Below, piece after piece: positions 46,127 through 55,713 of a stretch of 64,000 nucleotides of DNA (position 1 is the first letter of the stretch; the number at the start of each line of letters is the position of its first letter). The DNA comes from Sulfitobacter sp. S223 (GTDB lineage: Bacteria; Pseudomonadota; Alphaproteobacteria; Rhodobacterales; Rhodobacteraceae), in the NCBI RefSeq assembly GCF_025143825.1, contig NZ_CP083560.1, positions 3,740,236-3,804,235 on the forward strand. Reading direction: 5' to 3'. The notes under the pieces are model-generated. The model worked only from the letters and a program-made list of their open reading frames with translations. It made no database searches and was not told the DNA's origin. The position numbers and the translations under genes are program-made.

Positions 46127-46152
46127 CATATTACTGCCAAAAGGAACCATCT

Positions 46153-47136
46153 ATGACCGCTCCCGCACCCTTCGCCGAAATCTGGCGCGGCCCGTTTCTC
46201 GAAAGTGTTCACTCTGGCCATGCTGTGATCTGCGATTCATCAGGTCAGATTGTCGAAGCATGGGGCGATCCGACCACAGTAGTCCTGCCGCGCAGTTCCT
46301 CCAAGATGATTCAGGCGCTGCCTCTCGTGCGCTCTGGTGCTGCGGATGCTTTCGGGCTGACCACGAAACAGCTGGCACTGGCATGCGCCTCCCATCAAGG
46401 GGCGCACATCCATGTGGATAGTGTCGGTGCATGGATCAAAGAACTGGGGCTAAGTGATGATGACTTTTGCTGCGGGCCGGAAGAATCCCGGGACCGCGCG
46501 ATGCGCGATGAACAGATCCGCGCGCACGAAAGCCCCTGTCGCATTCACAACAACTGCTCGGGCAAGCACGCCGGCTTCCTGACGCTGACCCGCCATCTGG
46601 GCGCAGGTCCGAATTACGTAGCCCCCGACCATCCGGTGCAGAAGGCGTGCCTGGAAGCATTCGAACAAGTTACGCAGGAAACAAGCCCCGGCTTTGGCAT
46701 CGACGGATGCTCTGCACCGAATTACGCGGCAACGCTGCACGGTATTGCCCGCGCTATGGCCCATTACGCCGCCGCCCCCGAAGGCAGTGCCGAAGCGCGC
46801 CTGCATGAGGCGATGCGCCTGCACCCTGAACTGGTCGCTGGTGACGGCCGTGCCTGCACCGAACTGATGCGTGCCTGCGATGGCAAGGTTGCTTTGAAAA
46901 CCGGTGCCGAAGGATTCTTTATCGCGATCATTCCAGAGCGCGGGATCGGCATCGCCCTAAAAGCGGCCTGCGGCACAACCCGCGCCGCGGAGGCCGCGCT
47001 TGCCGCGCTTCTGGTCCGATTGGGCGTGCTGGACGCGAACCATCCCGCAACGCTCAAGCGGATCAACGCCCCGATCAAAAACTGGGACGGGTTAATAACA
47101 GGCGTGTTGAAACCGGCAGCTGGACTGCTGGCGTAA
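46153..47136 (+). CDS. L-asparaginase II family protein (PF06089 type)
   Basis: A 327-residue enzyme of the rhizobial-type asparaginase family. The motif block LPRSSSKMIQALPLVRSGAADAFGLTTKQLALACASHQGAHIHVDSV is diagnostic, and HNNCSGKHAGFLTLTRHLG carries the conserved Ser/Lys/Cys residues of the family. It should convert L-asparagine to aspartate and ammonia. The ATG at 46153 has an AAAGGA site; the upstream in-frame start at 46111 is less well supported. It ends 2 bp from the converging serB. Confidence 0.87.
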   Translation: MTAPAPFAEIWRGPFLESVHSGHAVICDSSGQIVEAWGDPTTVVLPRSSSKMIQALPLVRSGAADAFGLTTKQLALACASHQGAHIHVDSVGAWIKELGLSDDDFCCGPEESRDRAMRDEQIRAHESPCRIHNNCSGKHAGFLTLTRHLGAGPNYVAPDHPVQKACLEAFEQVTQETSPGFGIDGCSAPNYAATLHGIARAMAHYAAAPEGSAEARLHEAMRLHPELVAGDGRACTELMRACDGKVALKTGAEGFFIAIIPERGIGIALKAACGTTRAAEAALAALLVRLGVLDANHPATLKRINAPIKNWDGLITGVLKPAAGLLA

Positions 47137-47138
47137 AA

Positions 47139-48014
47139 TCAGGAAACGAAATCGGCTTTCGCATAGCCCTGCACAAACAACAGGGCTGTGAGATCGCCGA
47201 AATTGATCCGAACATCACACTGCGCGGCAACGCTTGGCTTGGCGTGCAGGGCAACACCCATGCCTGCCAGTGTCAGCATCCCCAAATCATTGGCGCCATC
47301 ACCAACCGCAATCACATCTGCCTCACTTAGGTTCAGTCGCGCTGTAATCTGTTCCAACGCGTCAACCTTGGCCTGCTTACCCAGAATGGGCTGGCCTACT
47401 TCACCAGTCAGCTGTCCATTTTCGATCATCAGGGTATTTGCCCGATTCTCGTCGAAACCCAGCTCTTCCGCGACAAGCGCAGTGAAAGCAGTGAAACCGC
47501 CCGACACCAGCGCCGCATAAGCGCCCTGCGCCCTCATTGTGGCCAACAGCGTTCTACCGCCCGGCATCATTGTGATCCTTTCGGCCAATACTTTGCCGAT
47601 CACACTTTCAGGCAACCCCTTCAGCAGTCCGACCCGCTCACGCAACGCACCATCGAAATCCAGTTCGCCGTTCATTGCCCTTGCTGTGATATCCTTTACC
47701 CGCGCGCCAACGCCTGCCTCATCGGCCAGCTCATCAATACATTCCTGCTGGATCATCGTGCTGTCCATATCGGCCAGCAACATCTTCTTGCGGCGGCCAT
47801 CACTGGGCACAACAACCAGATCAACGCCCATCGACTGGCAGGTTTCCCATACTTCCCACAGATTCTCCGGCATCACGGTCAGAGTGAACTCTGCAGCCTC
47901 ATCGGGGCTGAGCCAGATCGCGTCTCCGCCCCCCCACGCGTTGCGCAGCGATTCAACAAGAGCGGGGTCAAGATTGCGCAGTTTTGGCGCAGCAAGAAGA
48001 ACGGCAGTGAACAT
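47139..48014 (-). CDS. serB: Phosphoserine phosphatase
   Basis: A 291-residue HAD-family phosphatase making the last step of serine synthesis. The catalytic motif is DMDST (Asp82, Asp84). The FTAFTALVAEELGFDENRANTLMIENGQLTGEV and AVGDGANDLGMLTLAGMGVALHAKP blocks are typical SerB. The ATG at 48014 begins an ACT-like N-terminal part; a longer frame to 48338 would overlap serC on the other strand and is rejected. It diverges from serC-serA, so all three serine genes share one locus. Confidence 0.95.
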   Translation of the reverse strand: MFTAVLLAAPKLRNLDPALVESLRNAWGGGDAIWLSPDEAAEFTLTVMPENLWEVWETCQSMGVDLVVVPSDGRRKKMLLADMDSTMIQQECIDELADEAGVGARVKDITARAMNGELDFDGALRERVGLLKGLPESVIGKVLAERITMMPGGRTLLATMRAQGAYAALVSGGFTAFTALVAEELGFDENRANTLMIENGQLTGEVGQPILGKQAKVDALEQITARLNLSEADVIAVGDGANDLGMLTLAGMGVALHAKPSVAAQCDVRINFGDLTALLFVQGYAKADFVS

Positions 48015-48122
48015 ATACAAGTTTCCGATCAGCGTCAGGGGTGTCGCAAAAAGCCGACAGGACGGCGGTTTACCCCCAAATCTCCACTTGTGCCAGAGCG
48101 TAACGCGCCGTAAACGCATCCG

Positions 48123-48171
48123 TGGGACACCCTTCCCCAACGAAGGGCGATTATCTGAGAGGATAGCATAA
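48123..48171 (+). ncRNA. Candidate serC RNA motif (5' leader of serC)
   Basis: Two hairpins lie directly before serC. The first is CCCTTC (48130-48135) / GAAGGG (48142-48147), with 6-base loop CCCAAC. The second is TTATC (48151-48155) / GATAG (48162-48166), whose loop and 3' arm contain the ribosome site GAGAGGAT. A cis-regulatory 'serC motif' upstream of serC in alphaproteobacteria is known from comparative genomics; position and two-hairpin form agree, but I could not align it to the model. Confidence 0.55.
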
Positions 48172-49311
48172 ATGGCTATTACTGCACCGGCAACGCGGCC
48201 GGCTAATCCGCGTTTTTCTTCTGGCCCTTGTGCCAAACCCCCTACATTTGATCTGGCAAAGCTCGCAGGCGCGCCTTTGGGCCGCAGCCACCGCGCTGCT
48301 CCCGGCAAGGCAAAGCTGCTGGAAGCGATTGAAACCACGCGCGAGATTCTTGGCGTGCCGGACGATTATAAAATCGGCATCGTTCCTGCGTCCGATACCG
48401 GCGCCTACGAAATGGCGATGTGGAACCTGCTGGGTGAACGCCATGTCGAGATGCTGGCATGGGAAAGCTTTGGTTCCGGCTGGGTCACCGATGCACTCAA
48501 GCAGCTCAAGATCGATGCAACCGAAAAAACCGCCCCTTATGGCGAGATCGTTGATCTGGCGGGTGTTAACTTCGACAACGATGTTTGCTTTACTTATAAC
48601 GGCACCACGTCCGGTGTGCGTGTTCCGGCGTCGTTCGATATCCCTGCTGATCGCGCCGGTCTCACGCTGTGTGACGCAACCTCTGCTGCGTTTGCAATGG
48701 ACCTCCCTTGGGACCGTCTGGATGTAACAACCTTCAGCTGGCAAAAAGTGCTGGGCGGCGAAGCTGCGCACGGCATGATTATCCTCAGCCCCCGTGCGGT
48801 TGAGCGTCTGGAAAACTACACACCTGCATGGCCCTTGCCCAAGATTTTCCGCCTGACCAAAGGCGGTAAGCTGATCGATGGCATCTTCAAAGGTGAGACG
48901 ATCAACACGCCTTCCATGCTGTGCGTCGAAGATTACCTATTTGCGCTGGAATGGGCGAACTCCGTCGGCGGGCTGAAAGGTCTGATCGCACGTGCGGATG
49001 CAAATACCGCTGCAATTACCGCATTTGTCGAAACACACGACTGGATTGATTTCCTTGCGGTCGATCCTGCCACACGGTCGAACACATCCGTTTGCCTGAA
49101 GTTCACAGATTCCCGTATCACCGATGGCGCCGCTTTCGCCAAAGCCGTTGCAAAACGCCTTGCGGATGAGGACATCGCGCTGGACATCGGTGCCTACCGC
49201 GATGCGCCTGCCGGCCTGCGCATCTGGTGCGGCGGAACGGTCGAGACAAGCGACATCGAAGCGATGCTGCCATGGCTCGATTACGCCTTCAACGCTGAAC
49301 TCAACGCCTGA
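48172..49311 (+). CDS. serC: Phosphoserine aminotransferase
   Basis: A 379-residue PLP enzyme of the alphaproteobacterial SerC subgroup (begins [16 protein letters not shown]). It transfers an amino group from glutamate to 3-phosphohydroxypyruvate. The PLP lysine is in [16 protein letters not shown], and [17 protein letters not shown] is typical of the group. It is the first gene of the serC-serA operon, preceded by a structured leader and followed by a large intercistronic hairpin. Confidence 0.95.
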   Translation: MAITAPATRPANPRFSSGPCAKPPTFDLAKLAGAPLGRSHRAAPGKAKLLEAIETTREILGVPDDYKIGIVPASDTGAYEMAMWNLLGERHVEMLAWESFGSGWVTDALKQLKIDATEKTAPYGEIVDLAGVNFDNDVCFTYNGTTSGVRVPASFDIPADRAGLTLCDATSAAFAMDLPWDRLDVTTFSWQKVLGGEAAHGMIILSPRAVERLENYTPAWPLPKIFRLTKGGKLIDGIFKGETINTPSMLCVEDYLFALEWANSVGGLKGLIARADANTAAITAFVETHDWIDFLAVDPATRSNTSVCLKFTDSRITDGAAFAKAVAKRLADEDIALDIGAYRDAPAGLRIWCGGTVETSDIEAMLPWLDYAFNAELNA

Positions 49312-49317
49312 ATTCCA

Positions 49318-49368
49318 CAGCTGCCCTGACGTGCGAAGCCCTTCAACGGGCCTTCCTCAGGGCAGCTG
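49318..49368 (+). promoter_or_regulatory. Large hairpin between serC and serA
   Basis: A perfect 12-bp outer stem CAGCTGCCCTGA (49318-49329) / TCAGGGCAGCTG (49357-49368) encloses an inner stem GAAGCCC/GGGC-C-TTC (49335-49355). It starts 6 bp after the serC stop and ends 34 bp before serA. No T-tract follows, so it is more likely an mRNA processing or stability element than a terminator. Confidence 0.6.
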
Positions 49369-49402
49369 AACCCCTTAATTTACATACAAAAGGACCGCTC
49401 AA

Positions 49403-50998
49403 ATGGCGCCTAAAGTACTCATCTCCGACAGCCTCAGCGAAGCCGCTGTTCAAATTTTCAAAGACCGCGGCATCGACGTGGATTTCCAGCCAGCGCTGGG
49501 CAAAGACAAAGATAAGCTTGCCGAAATCATTGGTAACTATGATGGCCTTGCCATCCGCTCTGCCACCAAGGTTACCGAGAAAATTCTCGCCGCTGCCCCA
49601 AACCTCAAGGTCATTGGCCGCGCGGGTATCGGTACAGACAACATCGATAAAGACGCCGCATCCAAGCAGGGTGTGATCGTCATGAACACGCCTTTCGGCA
49701 ACATGATCACAACAGCCGAGCATGCCATCGCGATGATGTTCGCCGTTGCGCGCCAAATTCCCGAAGCTTCTGCATCCACTCATGCGGGCAAATGGGAAAA
49801 GTCCAAATTCATGGGTGTTGAGCTGACAGGCAAGACGCTGGGCGTCATCGGCGCGGGCAACATCGGTGGTATCGTGTGTGACCGCGCACGTGGCCTGAAG
49901 ATGAAAGTCGTGGCGTATGACCCCTTCTTGGGCGAAGAAAAAGCCGCCAAAATGGGCGTCGAAAAGGTTGAACTGGACGAACTGCTGGCACGCGCTGACT
50001 TCATCACGCTGCACGTACCGTTCACAGAGCAGACAGCAAACATCCTGAGCCGTGAGAACCTAGAGAAAACCAAAAAGGGCGTGCGTATCATCAACTGCGC
50101 CCGTGGCGGTCTGGTTGACGAAGAAGCGCTAGCCGATCTGTTGAAATCCGGCCACATAGCCGGCGCGGCATTCGACGTGTTCAAGGTTGAGCCCGCGACA
50201 GAGAACCCCCTATTCAACCTGCCAAACGTTGTCTGCACACCGCACCTCGGTGCCGCAACAACCGAAGCGCAGGAAAACGTTGCTTTGCAAGTGGCAGAGC
50301 AGATGTCGGATTACCTGCTGACAGGCGCGGTGAGCAACGCGCTCAACATGCCGTCCGTCACAGCCGAAGAAGCGCAGGTCATGGGTCCATGGCTGAAGCT
50401 GTCTGGCCATTTGGGTGCGTTCATCGGACAGCTGACAGACGAGCCGATCAAAGCCATCAACATTCTGTACGACGGTGCGGTTTCTGAAATGAACCTTGAT
50501 GCGCTGAACTGCGGCGTGGTCGCAGGGATCATGAAGCGCGCCAATCCCGACGTGAACATGGTTTCGGCCCCTGTTGTCGCCAAGGAAAAAGGCATCCAGA
50601 TTTCTACAACAAATCAGGATAAATCCGGCGTCTTTGACGGCTATATCAAAGTGACTGTTGTGACGGAAAAACGCGAACGTTCAATCGCTGGTACCGTATT
50701 CTCGGATGGCAAGCCACGGTTTATCCAGATCAAAGGCATCCAGATCGACGCCGAAGTGGGCCGCCACATGGTGTATACCACCAACGAAGATGTCCCCGGC
50801 ATCATCGGTACTTTGGGTCAAACCATGGGTGAGAATGGCGTGAACATCGCAAACTTTACGCTGGGCCGCGCAGGCGCGAAAGGTGAGGCAATTGCCCTTC
50901 TTTACGTGGATGAGCCTGTTCCAGACCTTGTTGTAAAGAAACTGCACGACACCGGTCTGTTTAACCAGATCAAGCTGCTGGAATTCGATGTTGCATAA
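49403..50998 (+). CDS. serA: D-3-phosphoglycerate dehydrogenase
   Basis: A 531-residue long-form SerA, the first step of serine synthesis. The NAD-binding motif is LGVIGAGNIGGIVCDRARGLKMKVVAYDPF, and catalytic residues lie in INCARGGLVDEEAL and TPHLGAATTEAQENVALQVAEQ. The intervening and C-terminal ACT domains (~330-531, GIIGTLGQTMGENGVNIANFTLGR) could mediate feedback by serine. A clear terminator follows, so this ends the serC-serA transcript. Confidence 0.97.
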   Translation: MAPKVLISDSLSEAAVQIFKDRGIDVDFQPALGKDKDKLAEIIGNYDGLAIRSATKVTEKILAAAPNLKVIGRAGIGTDNIDKDAASKQGVIVMNTPFGNMITTAEHAIAMMFAVARQIPEASASTHAGKWEKSKFMGVELTGKTLGVIGAGNIGGIVCDRARGLKMKVVAYDPFLGEEKAAKMGVEKVELDELLARADFITLHVPFTEQTANILSRENLEKTKKGVRIINCARGGLVDEEALADLLKSGHIAGAAFDVFKVEPATENPLFNLPNVVCTPHLGAATTEAQENVALQVAEQMSDYLLTGAVSNALNMPSVTAEEAQVMGPWLKLSGHLGAFIGQLTDEPIKAINILYDGAVSEMNLDALNCGVVAGIMKRANPDVNMVSAPVVAKEKGIQISTTNQDKSGVFDGYIKVTVVTEKRERSIAGTVFSDGKPRFIQIKGIQIDAEVGRHMVYTTNEDVPGIIGTLGQTMGENGVNIANFTLGRAGAKGEAIALLYVDEPVPDLVVKKLHDTGLFNQIKLLEFDVA

Positions 50999-51018
50999 CG
51001 CTATCGATACATGACCAC

Positions 51019-51051
51019 AAAGGCGCGGCTCTGTTAGGGTCGCGCCTTTTT
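51019..51051 (+). terminator. Rho-independent terminator after serA
   Basis: A perfect 9-bp stem AAAGGCGCG (51019-51027) / CGCGCCTTT (51041-51049) runs into TTTTTC, 21 bp after the serA stop. Confidence 0.88.
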
Positions 51052-51065
51052 CATTTGGAGCGAAC

Positions 51066-51794
51066 ATGACCAGACCCATCTATGCCATCGGTGATATACA
51101 TGGCCAACATGCAGCACTTGTCAGCGCACTTTCGTTGATCGAAAAAGATGGCGGCACAGAGGCAGAGATCGTCTTTGTCGGTGATTACACTGATCGCGGT
51201 CCGGCCTCGGCTGCAGTGCTTGACCTACTGATAGAGGGGCTGGCCGCTGACAGAAACTGGCATTGCCTCAAAGGAAATCACGACCGCATGTTCAGCTGGT
51301 TCATGCGCGATTATCCACAACACGACGCCTATCTGCCGATACATCTGTATTGGCTACACCCCCGTTTGGGTGGTGACACAACGTTGGCTTCCTATGGTGT
51401 AGAGATGTCCGAACTCAACCGCCAACTTGATGTTCACGCGCGGGCCAAAGCCGCCGTGCCGCTGGAACACCTGAACTTTTTAGATCGTCTTGCATTGAGC
51501 TACGAGACAGATGATTTGTTTTTCGCGCATGCCGGTATAAAGCCCGGTGTACCGCTTAAGGAGCAGGTCGAGCATGACCTGCTCTGGATACGTAAGGAAT
51601 TTCACGCTGATACCCGCGACCACGGCAAGCTGATCGTCCACGGCCATACGCCCGTTGAGACGCAAACAAATTATGGCAATCGGGTAAATCTTGATGGTGG
51701 TGCAGGATACGGCAATCCAATTACACCTGTCGTTTTTGAGGGCAAAACGTGCTGGGCCCTGACCCCAAAAGGGCGTGTGCCGCTGCTGCCTTAA
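51066..51794 (+). CDS. Calcineurin-like metallophosphoesterase
   Basis: A 242-residue phosphatase of the serine/threonine phosphatase (PrpA/ApaH-like) type. Metal-ligand motifs in order: GDIHGQHAAL, GDYTDRGPAS, KGNHDRMF, and HGHTPVE with the late His. It probably dephosphorylates proteins or dinucleotide polyphosphates; substrate unknown. It follows the serA terminator and so likely has its own promoter. It ends 15 bp from the converging APP1 gene. Confidence 0.9.
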   Translation: MTRPIYAIGDIHGQHAALVSALSLIEKDGGTEAEIVFVGDYTDRGPASAAVLDLLIEGLAADRNWHCLKGNHDRMFSWFMRDYPQHDAYLPIHLYWLHPRLGGDTTLASYGVEMSELNRQLDVHARAKAAVPLEHLNFLDRLALSYETDDLFFAHAGIKPGVPLKEQVEHDLLWIRKEFHADTRDHGKLIVHGHTPVETQTNYGNRVNLDGGAGYGNPITPVVFEGKTCWALTPKGRVPLLP

Positions 51795-51809
51795 CCAGAT
51801 ATTGTACGA

Positions 51810-52793
51810 CTATTCAGTGATCTTCGGCGCTATCGCATCAAAATCGGTCGCGTGGAAAACGCGGACACCGGCACGCCTGATCTCAGCCATTGCCGCGCAA
51901 CTGGCGTTGTCTGCGCCGGGTCCCGGTTCGCGCAAAACAACTGCGATTACGCGTTCGGGATGCCGCAGCACCGCGTCGCGGTACACAAACGCGTCATGTT
52001 GGCCGGTATCCCCTACCAACACGAATTTGAGGTCTGGGTTGGCCTGCATCAGGGTATCAATCGCACCACCTTTGTGATCCCCGTGTGTGCCTGTCACAAA
52101 CTGTGACGGGCTAAGACCCAGATCTCTGAGGAACATCGGTCCGCGCAGCAGATCCGCGCGCTCGAACACAAGTGTTAGGAAGTGATGCAGGTTCCAAGGA
52201 CTTGAACTCACGTAGTAGACGGGGTTCCTACCCGCCTCCGCCAACGCACTTATGAAATGCACGGCGTCGGGAAAGACCCGCCGCGTTAGTGCGTTGCCAG
52301 TCAGGGAGTTCCACAGATTGCGCCACAGGGCATAGGCGCCAGTGTGCAGCATGGTGTCATCAATATCGCTGATCACACCGAATTTCGCATCGCTTCGCGG
52401 TACAAGAACCGGGCAGTTGGCCTCTACCCGCTGATCGCTGAGCGATACAGCCACCTCTTGCCAGCCCGAAACGTCTCCCCGAGGCAGACGGAGAGTGAAA
52501 TACCCCTCTTCGTCCGTCACGCCAGCCACTCCCATCGCCTCAACTCTGACGTCTGCAACTTCGTCCGTGAGGAAAAGCGAAAGCATTTGCCGAAAGTTAA
52601 GCCATTTCGATTGGCGCGGGGCGGCGCTATTTCTGCGCAGGGATGCCAGAACCCGTCCCCGCACGACCAACGCGTCCGGTTCGGCATAGCCGATATAGGG
52701 TTCAATAATGCGGCGAGGATCGCGTTGACCGCGCAGACGGTCAATTATGGCTTCGGTGCGCCAAGCTGCGCCATGGAATAGTTCTTTGATCAT
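51810..52793 (-). CDS. APP1-type phosphatidate phosphatase-like protein (DUF2183)
   Basis: A 327-residue protein with a HAD-like catalytic motif DIDDTML (DxDxT) and the DUF2183 landmarks VYYVSSSPWNLHHFL and FVLVGDTGQHDAFVY. Yeast App1 is a phosphatidate phosphatase; bacterial members are uncharacterised. The N-terminal ~130 residues contain a small beta-domain (VRVEAMGVAGVTDEEGYFTLRL). It is 42 bp downstream of tdh on the same strand, so it may be the third gene of the kbl-tdh transcript. Confidence 0.85.
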   Translation of the reverse strand: MIKELFHGAAWRTEAIIDRLRGQRDPRRIIEPYIGYAEPDALVVRGRVLASLRRNSAAPRQSKWLNFRQMLSLFLTDEVADVRVEAMGVAGVTDEEGYFTLRLPRGDVSGWQEVAVSLSDQRVEANCPVLVPRSDAKFGVISDIDDTMLHTGAYALWRNLWNSLTGNALTRRVFPDAVHFISALAEAGRNPVYYVSSSPWNLHHFLTLVFERADLLRGPMFLRDLGLSPSQFVTGTHGDHKGGAIDTLMQANPDLKFVLVGDTGQHDAFVYRDAVLRHPERVIAVVLREPGPGADNASCAAMAEIRRAGVRVFHATDFDAIAPKITE

Positions 52794-52835
52794 GGGACTA
52801 GAACGCGCCCAACGCCGCTTTGGTTCATCGACACG

Positions 52836-53879
52836 CTAAACTCCGGTCCAATCCAGCACGACCTTGCCCGATGATCCGCCGCGCATCGCCGCAAAGCCTG
52901 CCTCGAAATCATCTGCACTAAAGCGGTGCGTGATGACAGCAGACACATCCAGACCATTTTCGAGCATCGCAATCATCTTGTACCACGTCTCGAAAATCTC
53001 GCGGCCATAGACACCTTTGAGGGTGATGGCCTTAAAGACAATCCGGCTCCAATCCACGGGGCTTTTACCAGGGGGAATTCCCAGCATGGCGATGCGGCCA
53101 CCCATCGTCATCGCCTCGACCATTTGATCCAAGGCGCGCTGGTTCCCTGACATCTCAAGGCCCACGTCAAATCCCTGCTTCATCTTGAGCCTGGCGATCA
53201 CGTCTTTCAGGTCTTCAGAGCGGACATCCACAGGCACCACATCTGCGACTTTCTGAGCTAGCGCCAATCGGTCCGGGTTGATGTCTGTGATCACGACATG
53301 GCGCGCACCGACATGCCGTGCGACGGCGGCAGCCATGATGCCGATGGGGCCGGCACCGGTGATCAAAACGTCCTCACCCACCAGATCAAAGCTGAGCGCC
53401 GTGTGAACCGCATTGCCCAAAGGATCAAGAATCGCGCCAATATCATCGCTCACCTCATCAGGCAGCGGCACCACATTAAAGGCAGGCAATCGCAGGTATT
53501 GGGCAAAGGCCCCCTGCTCGTTCACACCGATACCACGCGTTGCCGGATCAAGGTGGAATTTACCCGCACGGCTTTGACGTGACGACCTTCCAATCAGATG
53601 GCCTTCGCCGGAGCAGCGCTGCCCAAGCGACAGGCCTTCTACGTTGCGGCCCAGTTCGACAATTTCACCTGCGAATTCGTGACCTGTGATCATCGGTACG
53701 GGAATTGTGTTGGCGGCCCACTCATCCCAATTCCAGATATGCACATCCGTCCCGCAGATGCCGGTTTTGTTGATCTGTATCAGGACATCGTCAGGTCCAA
53801 TCTCAGGCACAGGCGCCGTCGTCGCCCACAAACCTTCGCGTGCGTGTAGCTTGGCCAAGGCTTTCATCTGATTGGTCAT
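52836..53879 (-). CDS. tdh: L-threonine 3-dehydrogenase
   Basis: A 347-residue medium-chain dehydrogenase that oxidises threonine to 2-amino-3-ketobutyrate. The catalytic zinc site residues are visible: Cys42 ([17 protein letters not shown]) and [12 protein letters not shown]. The NAD site is [31 protein letters not shown]. The lobe that binds structural zinc in E. coli Tdh lacks all four Cys here ([19 protein letters not shown]). It overlaps kbl by 4 bp; the two products act one after the other to make glycine and acetyl-CoA. Confidence 0.95.
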   Translation of the reverse strand: MTNQMKALAKLHAREGLWATTAPVPEIGPDDVLIQINKTGICGTDVHIWNWDEWAANTIPVPMITGHEFAGEIVELGRNVEGLSLGQRCSGEGHLIGRSSRQSRAGKFHLDPATRGIGVNEQGAFAQYLRLPAFNVVPLPDEVSDDIGAILDPLGNAVHTALSFDLVGEDVLITGAGPIGIMAAAVARHVGARHVVITDINPDRLALAQKVADVVPVDVRSEDLKDVIARLKMKQGFDVGLEMSGNQRALDQMVEAMTMGGRIAMLGIPPGKSPVDWSRIVFKAITLKGVYGREIFETWYKMIAMLENGLDVSAVITHRFSADDFEAGFAAMRGGSSGKVVLDWTGV

Positions 53880-55063
53880 GCCAAAACTCCACAGGCTTTG
53901 CCTGCCACCTCAAAAGCCACCAATGCGCGGTCAAGATCATCACGCGTTAATGCCGCGTTCATCTGGGTGCGGATACGCGCCTGCCCACGGGGGACAACCG
54001 GAAAGAAAAAGCCGCTGACATACACGCCCTCTTCGAAAAGACGGGCAGCCATGTCTTGTGCCAATTGCGCTTCGCCCAGCATGACAGGAACAATCGGATG
54101 CTCACCTGGCAACAGATCGAAGCCGAGCCGCTCAAGCCCTGCGCGCCAATAATCTGTGTTTTCGAAAAGCTGCGCGCGCAGCGCATCGCCCTGCATCACC
54201 AGATCCAACGCCTTGATGCCCGCCGCCACAATGGAGGGTGGCAGCGAATTACTGAACAGATAGGGACGCGCCCGCTGGCGCAGCAAATCAATCACAGGCT
54301 GTGGCCCTGCAATGTAGCCCCCAACAGCGCCGCCAAGCGCCTTGCCCAGCGTACCCGTTAGAATATCAACCTCAACGCCCGCATGTGCTGGCGTACCAGC
54401 ACCAAGCGGCCCCATGAAACCTGTAGCGTGGCAATCATCGACCATAACCATCGCATCATATTTTTCGGCAAGCGCTGTGATGTCCGCAAGATTGGCCAGC
54501 GTGCCATCCATGCTAAAGACCCCGTCTGTCGCAATCAGAACAAACCGCGCGCCCTCATCCCGGGCAAGCTTTAGCTGGCCTTCGAGGTCTGTCATGTCGT
54601 TGTTCGCGTAGCGGTAACGCTTTGCCTTGCACAGGCGAATGCCATCAATGATTGATGCGTGGTTCAATGCATCAGAGATGATCGCGTCTTCCGGTCCGAA
54701 CAGCGGTTCGAACAAGCCGCCGTTGGCGTCAAAACAGGCAGCGAAAAGGATGGAGTCATCTTTCCCCAGAAACGCGGCCAGCTTTTGCTCAAGCTCGCGG
54801 TGGATGTCTTGTGTGCCGCAGATGAAACGGACAGACGCCATACCAAATCCCTTTGGCTCCATCGCGCCTTGGGCGGCTGCGATCAGATCAGGATGGTCGG
54901 CAAGACCGAGGTAGTTGTTGGCACATAAGTTGATAACCGTGCGACCGGCCACCTGAACCTCGCCACCCTGAGGCGATGTGATCATCCGCTCGCGCTTCAT
55001 CATCCCGTCCGCTTCGATCTGCGCAAGGCTGTCTGTGACGTGAGCAAGGTAGGCATTGGTCAT
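53876..55063 (-). CDS. kbl: 2-amino-3-ketobutyrate coenzyme A ligase
   Basis: A 395-residue PLP enzyme of the alpha-oxoamine synthase family. The PLP lysine is K241 in [17 protein letters not shown], with [18 protein letters not shown] before it. It cleaves aminoketobutyrate to glycine and acetyl-CoA. A start ATG with AGGAG-like site opens the operon kbl-tdh. An operator-like sequence lies 24 bp upstream of the start codon, and the XRE-cupin regulator gene is immediately upstream. Confidence 0.95.
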   Translation of the reverse strand: MTNAYLAHVTDSLAQIEADGMMKRERMITSPQGGEVQVAGRTVINLCANNYLGLADHPDLIAAAQGAMEPKGFGMASVRFICGTQDIHRELEQKLAAFLGKDDSILFAACFDANGGLFEPLFGPEDAIISDALNHASIIDGIRLCKAKRYRYANNDMTDLEGQLKLARDEGARFVLIATDGVFSMDGTLANLADITALAEKYDAMVMVDDCHATGFMGPLGAGTPAHAGVEVDILTGTLGKALGGAVGGYIAGPQPVIDLLRQRARPYLFSNSLPPSIVAAGIKALDLVMQGDALRAQLFENTDYWRAGLERLGFDLLPGEHPIVPVMLGEAQLAQDMAARLFEEGVYVSGFFFPVVPRGQARIRTQMNAALTRDDLDRALVAFEVAGKACGVLA

Positions 55064-55086
55064 GAGAATCTCCTATGTTGGAGAAA

Positions 55087-55103
55087 TATCTACCATAACG
55101 GAT
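55087..55103 (-). promoter_or_regulatory. Operator-like site upstream of kbl
   Basis: TATCTACCATAACGGAT matches 13 of 17 positions of the palindromic site over the start of the regulator gene (55704-55720): TATC, CATA and CGGAT are shared. A further TATCGCGGAT half-site pair lies at 55130-55139. Likely bound by the XRE-cupin protein encoded at 55147. Confidence 0.6.
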
Positions 55104-55146
55104 GTTGTTCCGGAATAGAGGATTTCCGGTATCGCGGATTTTCGCT

Positions 55147-55713
55147 CTAAGCGTTCTGGACCACGAGAAAAGCGCGCACAGGTCCGTCTACTGCAACGAT
55201 CGCGTGCGGCACATCGGCCGCGTAGCGCGCCGTATCTCCTGCATGCAGTCGGCTGACAGCATCACCGCTTGCGACATCAACCGTACCTTCAAACACGCTT
55301 AAATGTTCGCGCGCGCCGCGGGTATGCGGCTTGCTATCAAGCTTTCCACCCTCAGAGATCAAAAGCTCATATACTTCATGATGGCCCGCCTCTTCAGGAG
55401 GCGACAAAATGCGGATTCGGCAACCTGTGCCCAGATTGTTGATGGTCGGAACCGCCGCGCTCCGTAGGGTTTCGATACGGGCCGCTTCTGCACCAGCATC
55501 CAAAAGACCGGCAAAATCCACCTGTAAGGCGCGGGTAAGGTTCCACAGTGTCGCGATGGTGGGGCTGCTTTCCCCCCTCTCGATCTGGCTGACCATGGAA
55601 CGGCTTACGCCAGACAGCTTGGCAACCGCGTCCAGCGACAACCCTTGCACACGGCGCGCGTCTTTCAGGCGGGCGGGTAGTTGGGTAAGAATGGTGTCAT
55701 CTGTATCCGTCAT
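55147..55713 (-). CDS. XRE-type regulator with C-terminal cupin domain
   Basis: A 188-residue regulator. The helix-turn-helix lies at ~14-50 (LKDARRVQGLSLDAVAKLSGVSRSMVSQIERGESSPTIATLWNL). The cupin sensor domain (~110-185) includes REHLSVFEGTVDVASGDAVSRLHAGDTARYAADVPHAI. The ATG at 55713 is chosen because the frame beyond it has no ribosome site and no family match. The gene reads toward kbl-tdh, and a perfect inverted repeat covers its start codon, suggesting self-repression and control of threonine catabolism. Confidence 0.9.
   Translation of the reverse strand: MTDTDDTILTQLPARLKDARRVQGLSLDAVAKLSGVSRSMVSQIERGESSPTIATLWNLTRALQVDFAGLLDAGAEAARIETLRSAAVPTINNLGTGCRIRILSPPEEAGHHEVYELLISEGGKLDSKPHTRGAREHLSVFEGTVDVASGDAVSRLHAGDTARYAADVPHAIVAVDGPVRAFLVVQNA

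Noticed and set aside
46111..46152. Upstream ATG for the asparaginase gene
   Set aside because: It would put 14 atypical residues before the family start and covers a hairpin; the ATG at 46153 has the better ribosome site.
47539..48171. 210-codon plus-strand frame ending at serC
   Set aside because: Antisense to serB, whose DMDST motif is clear.
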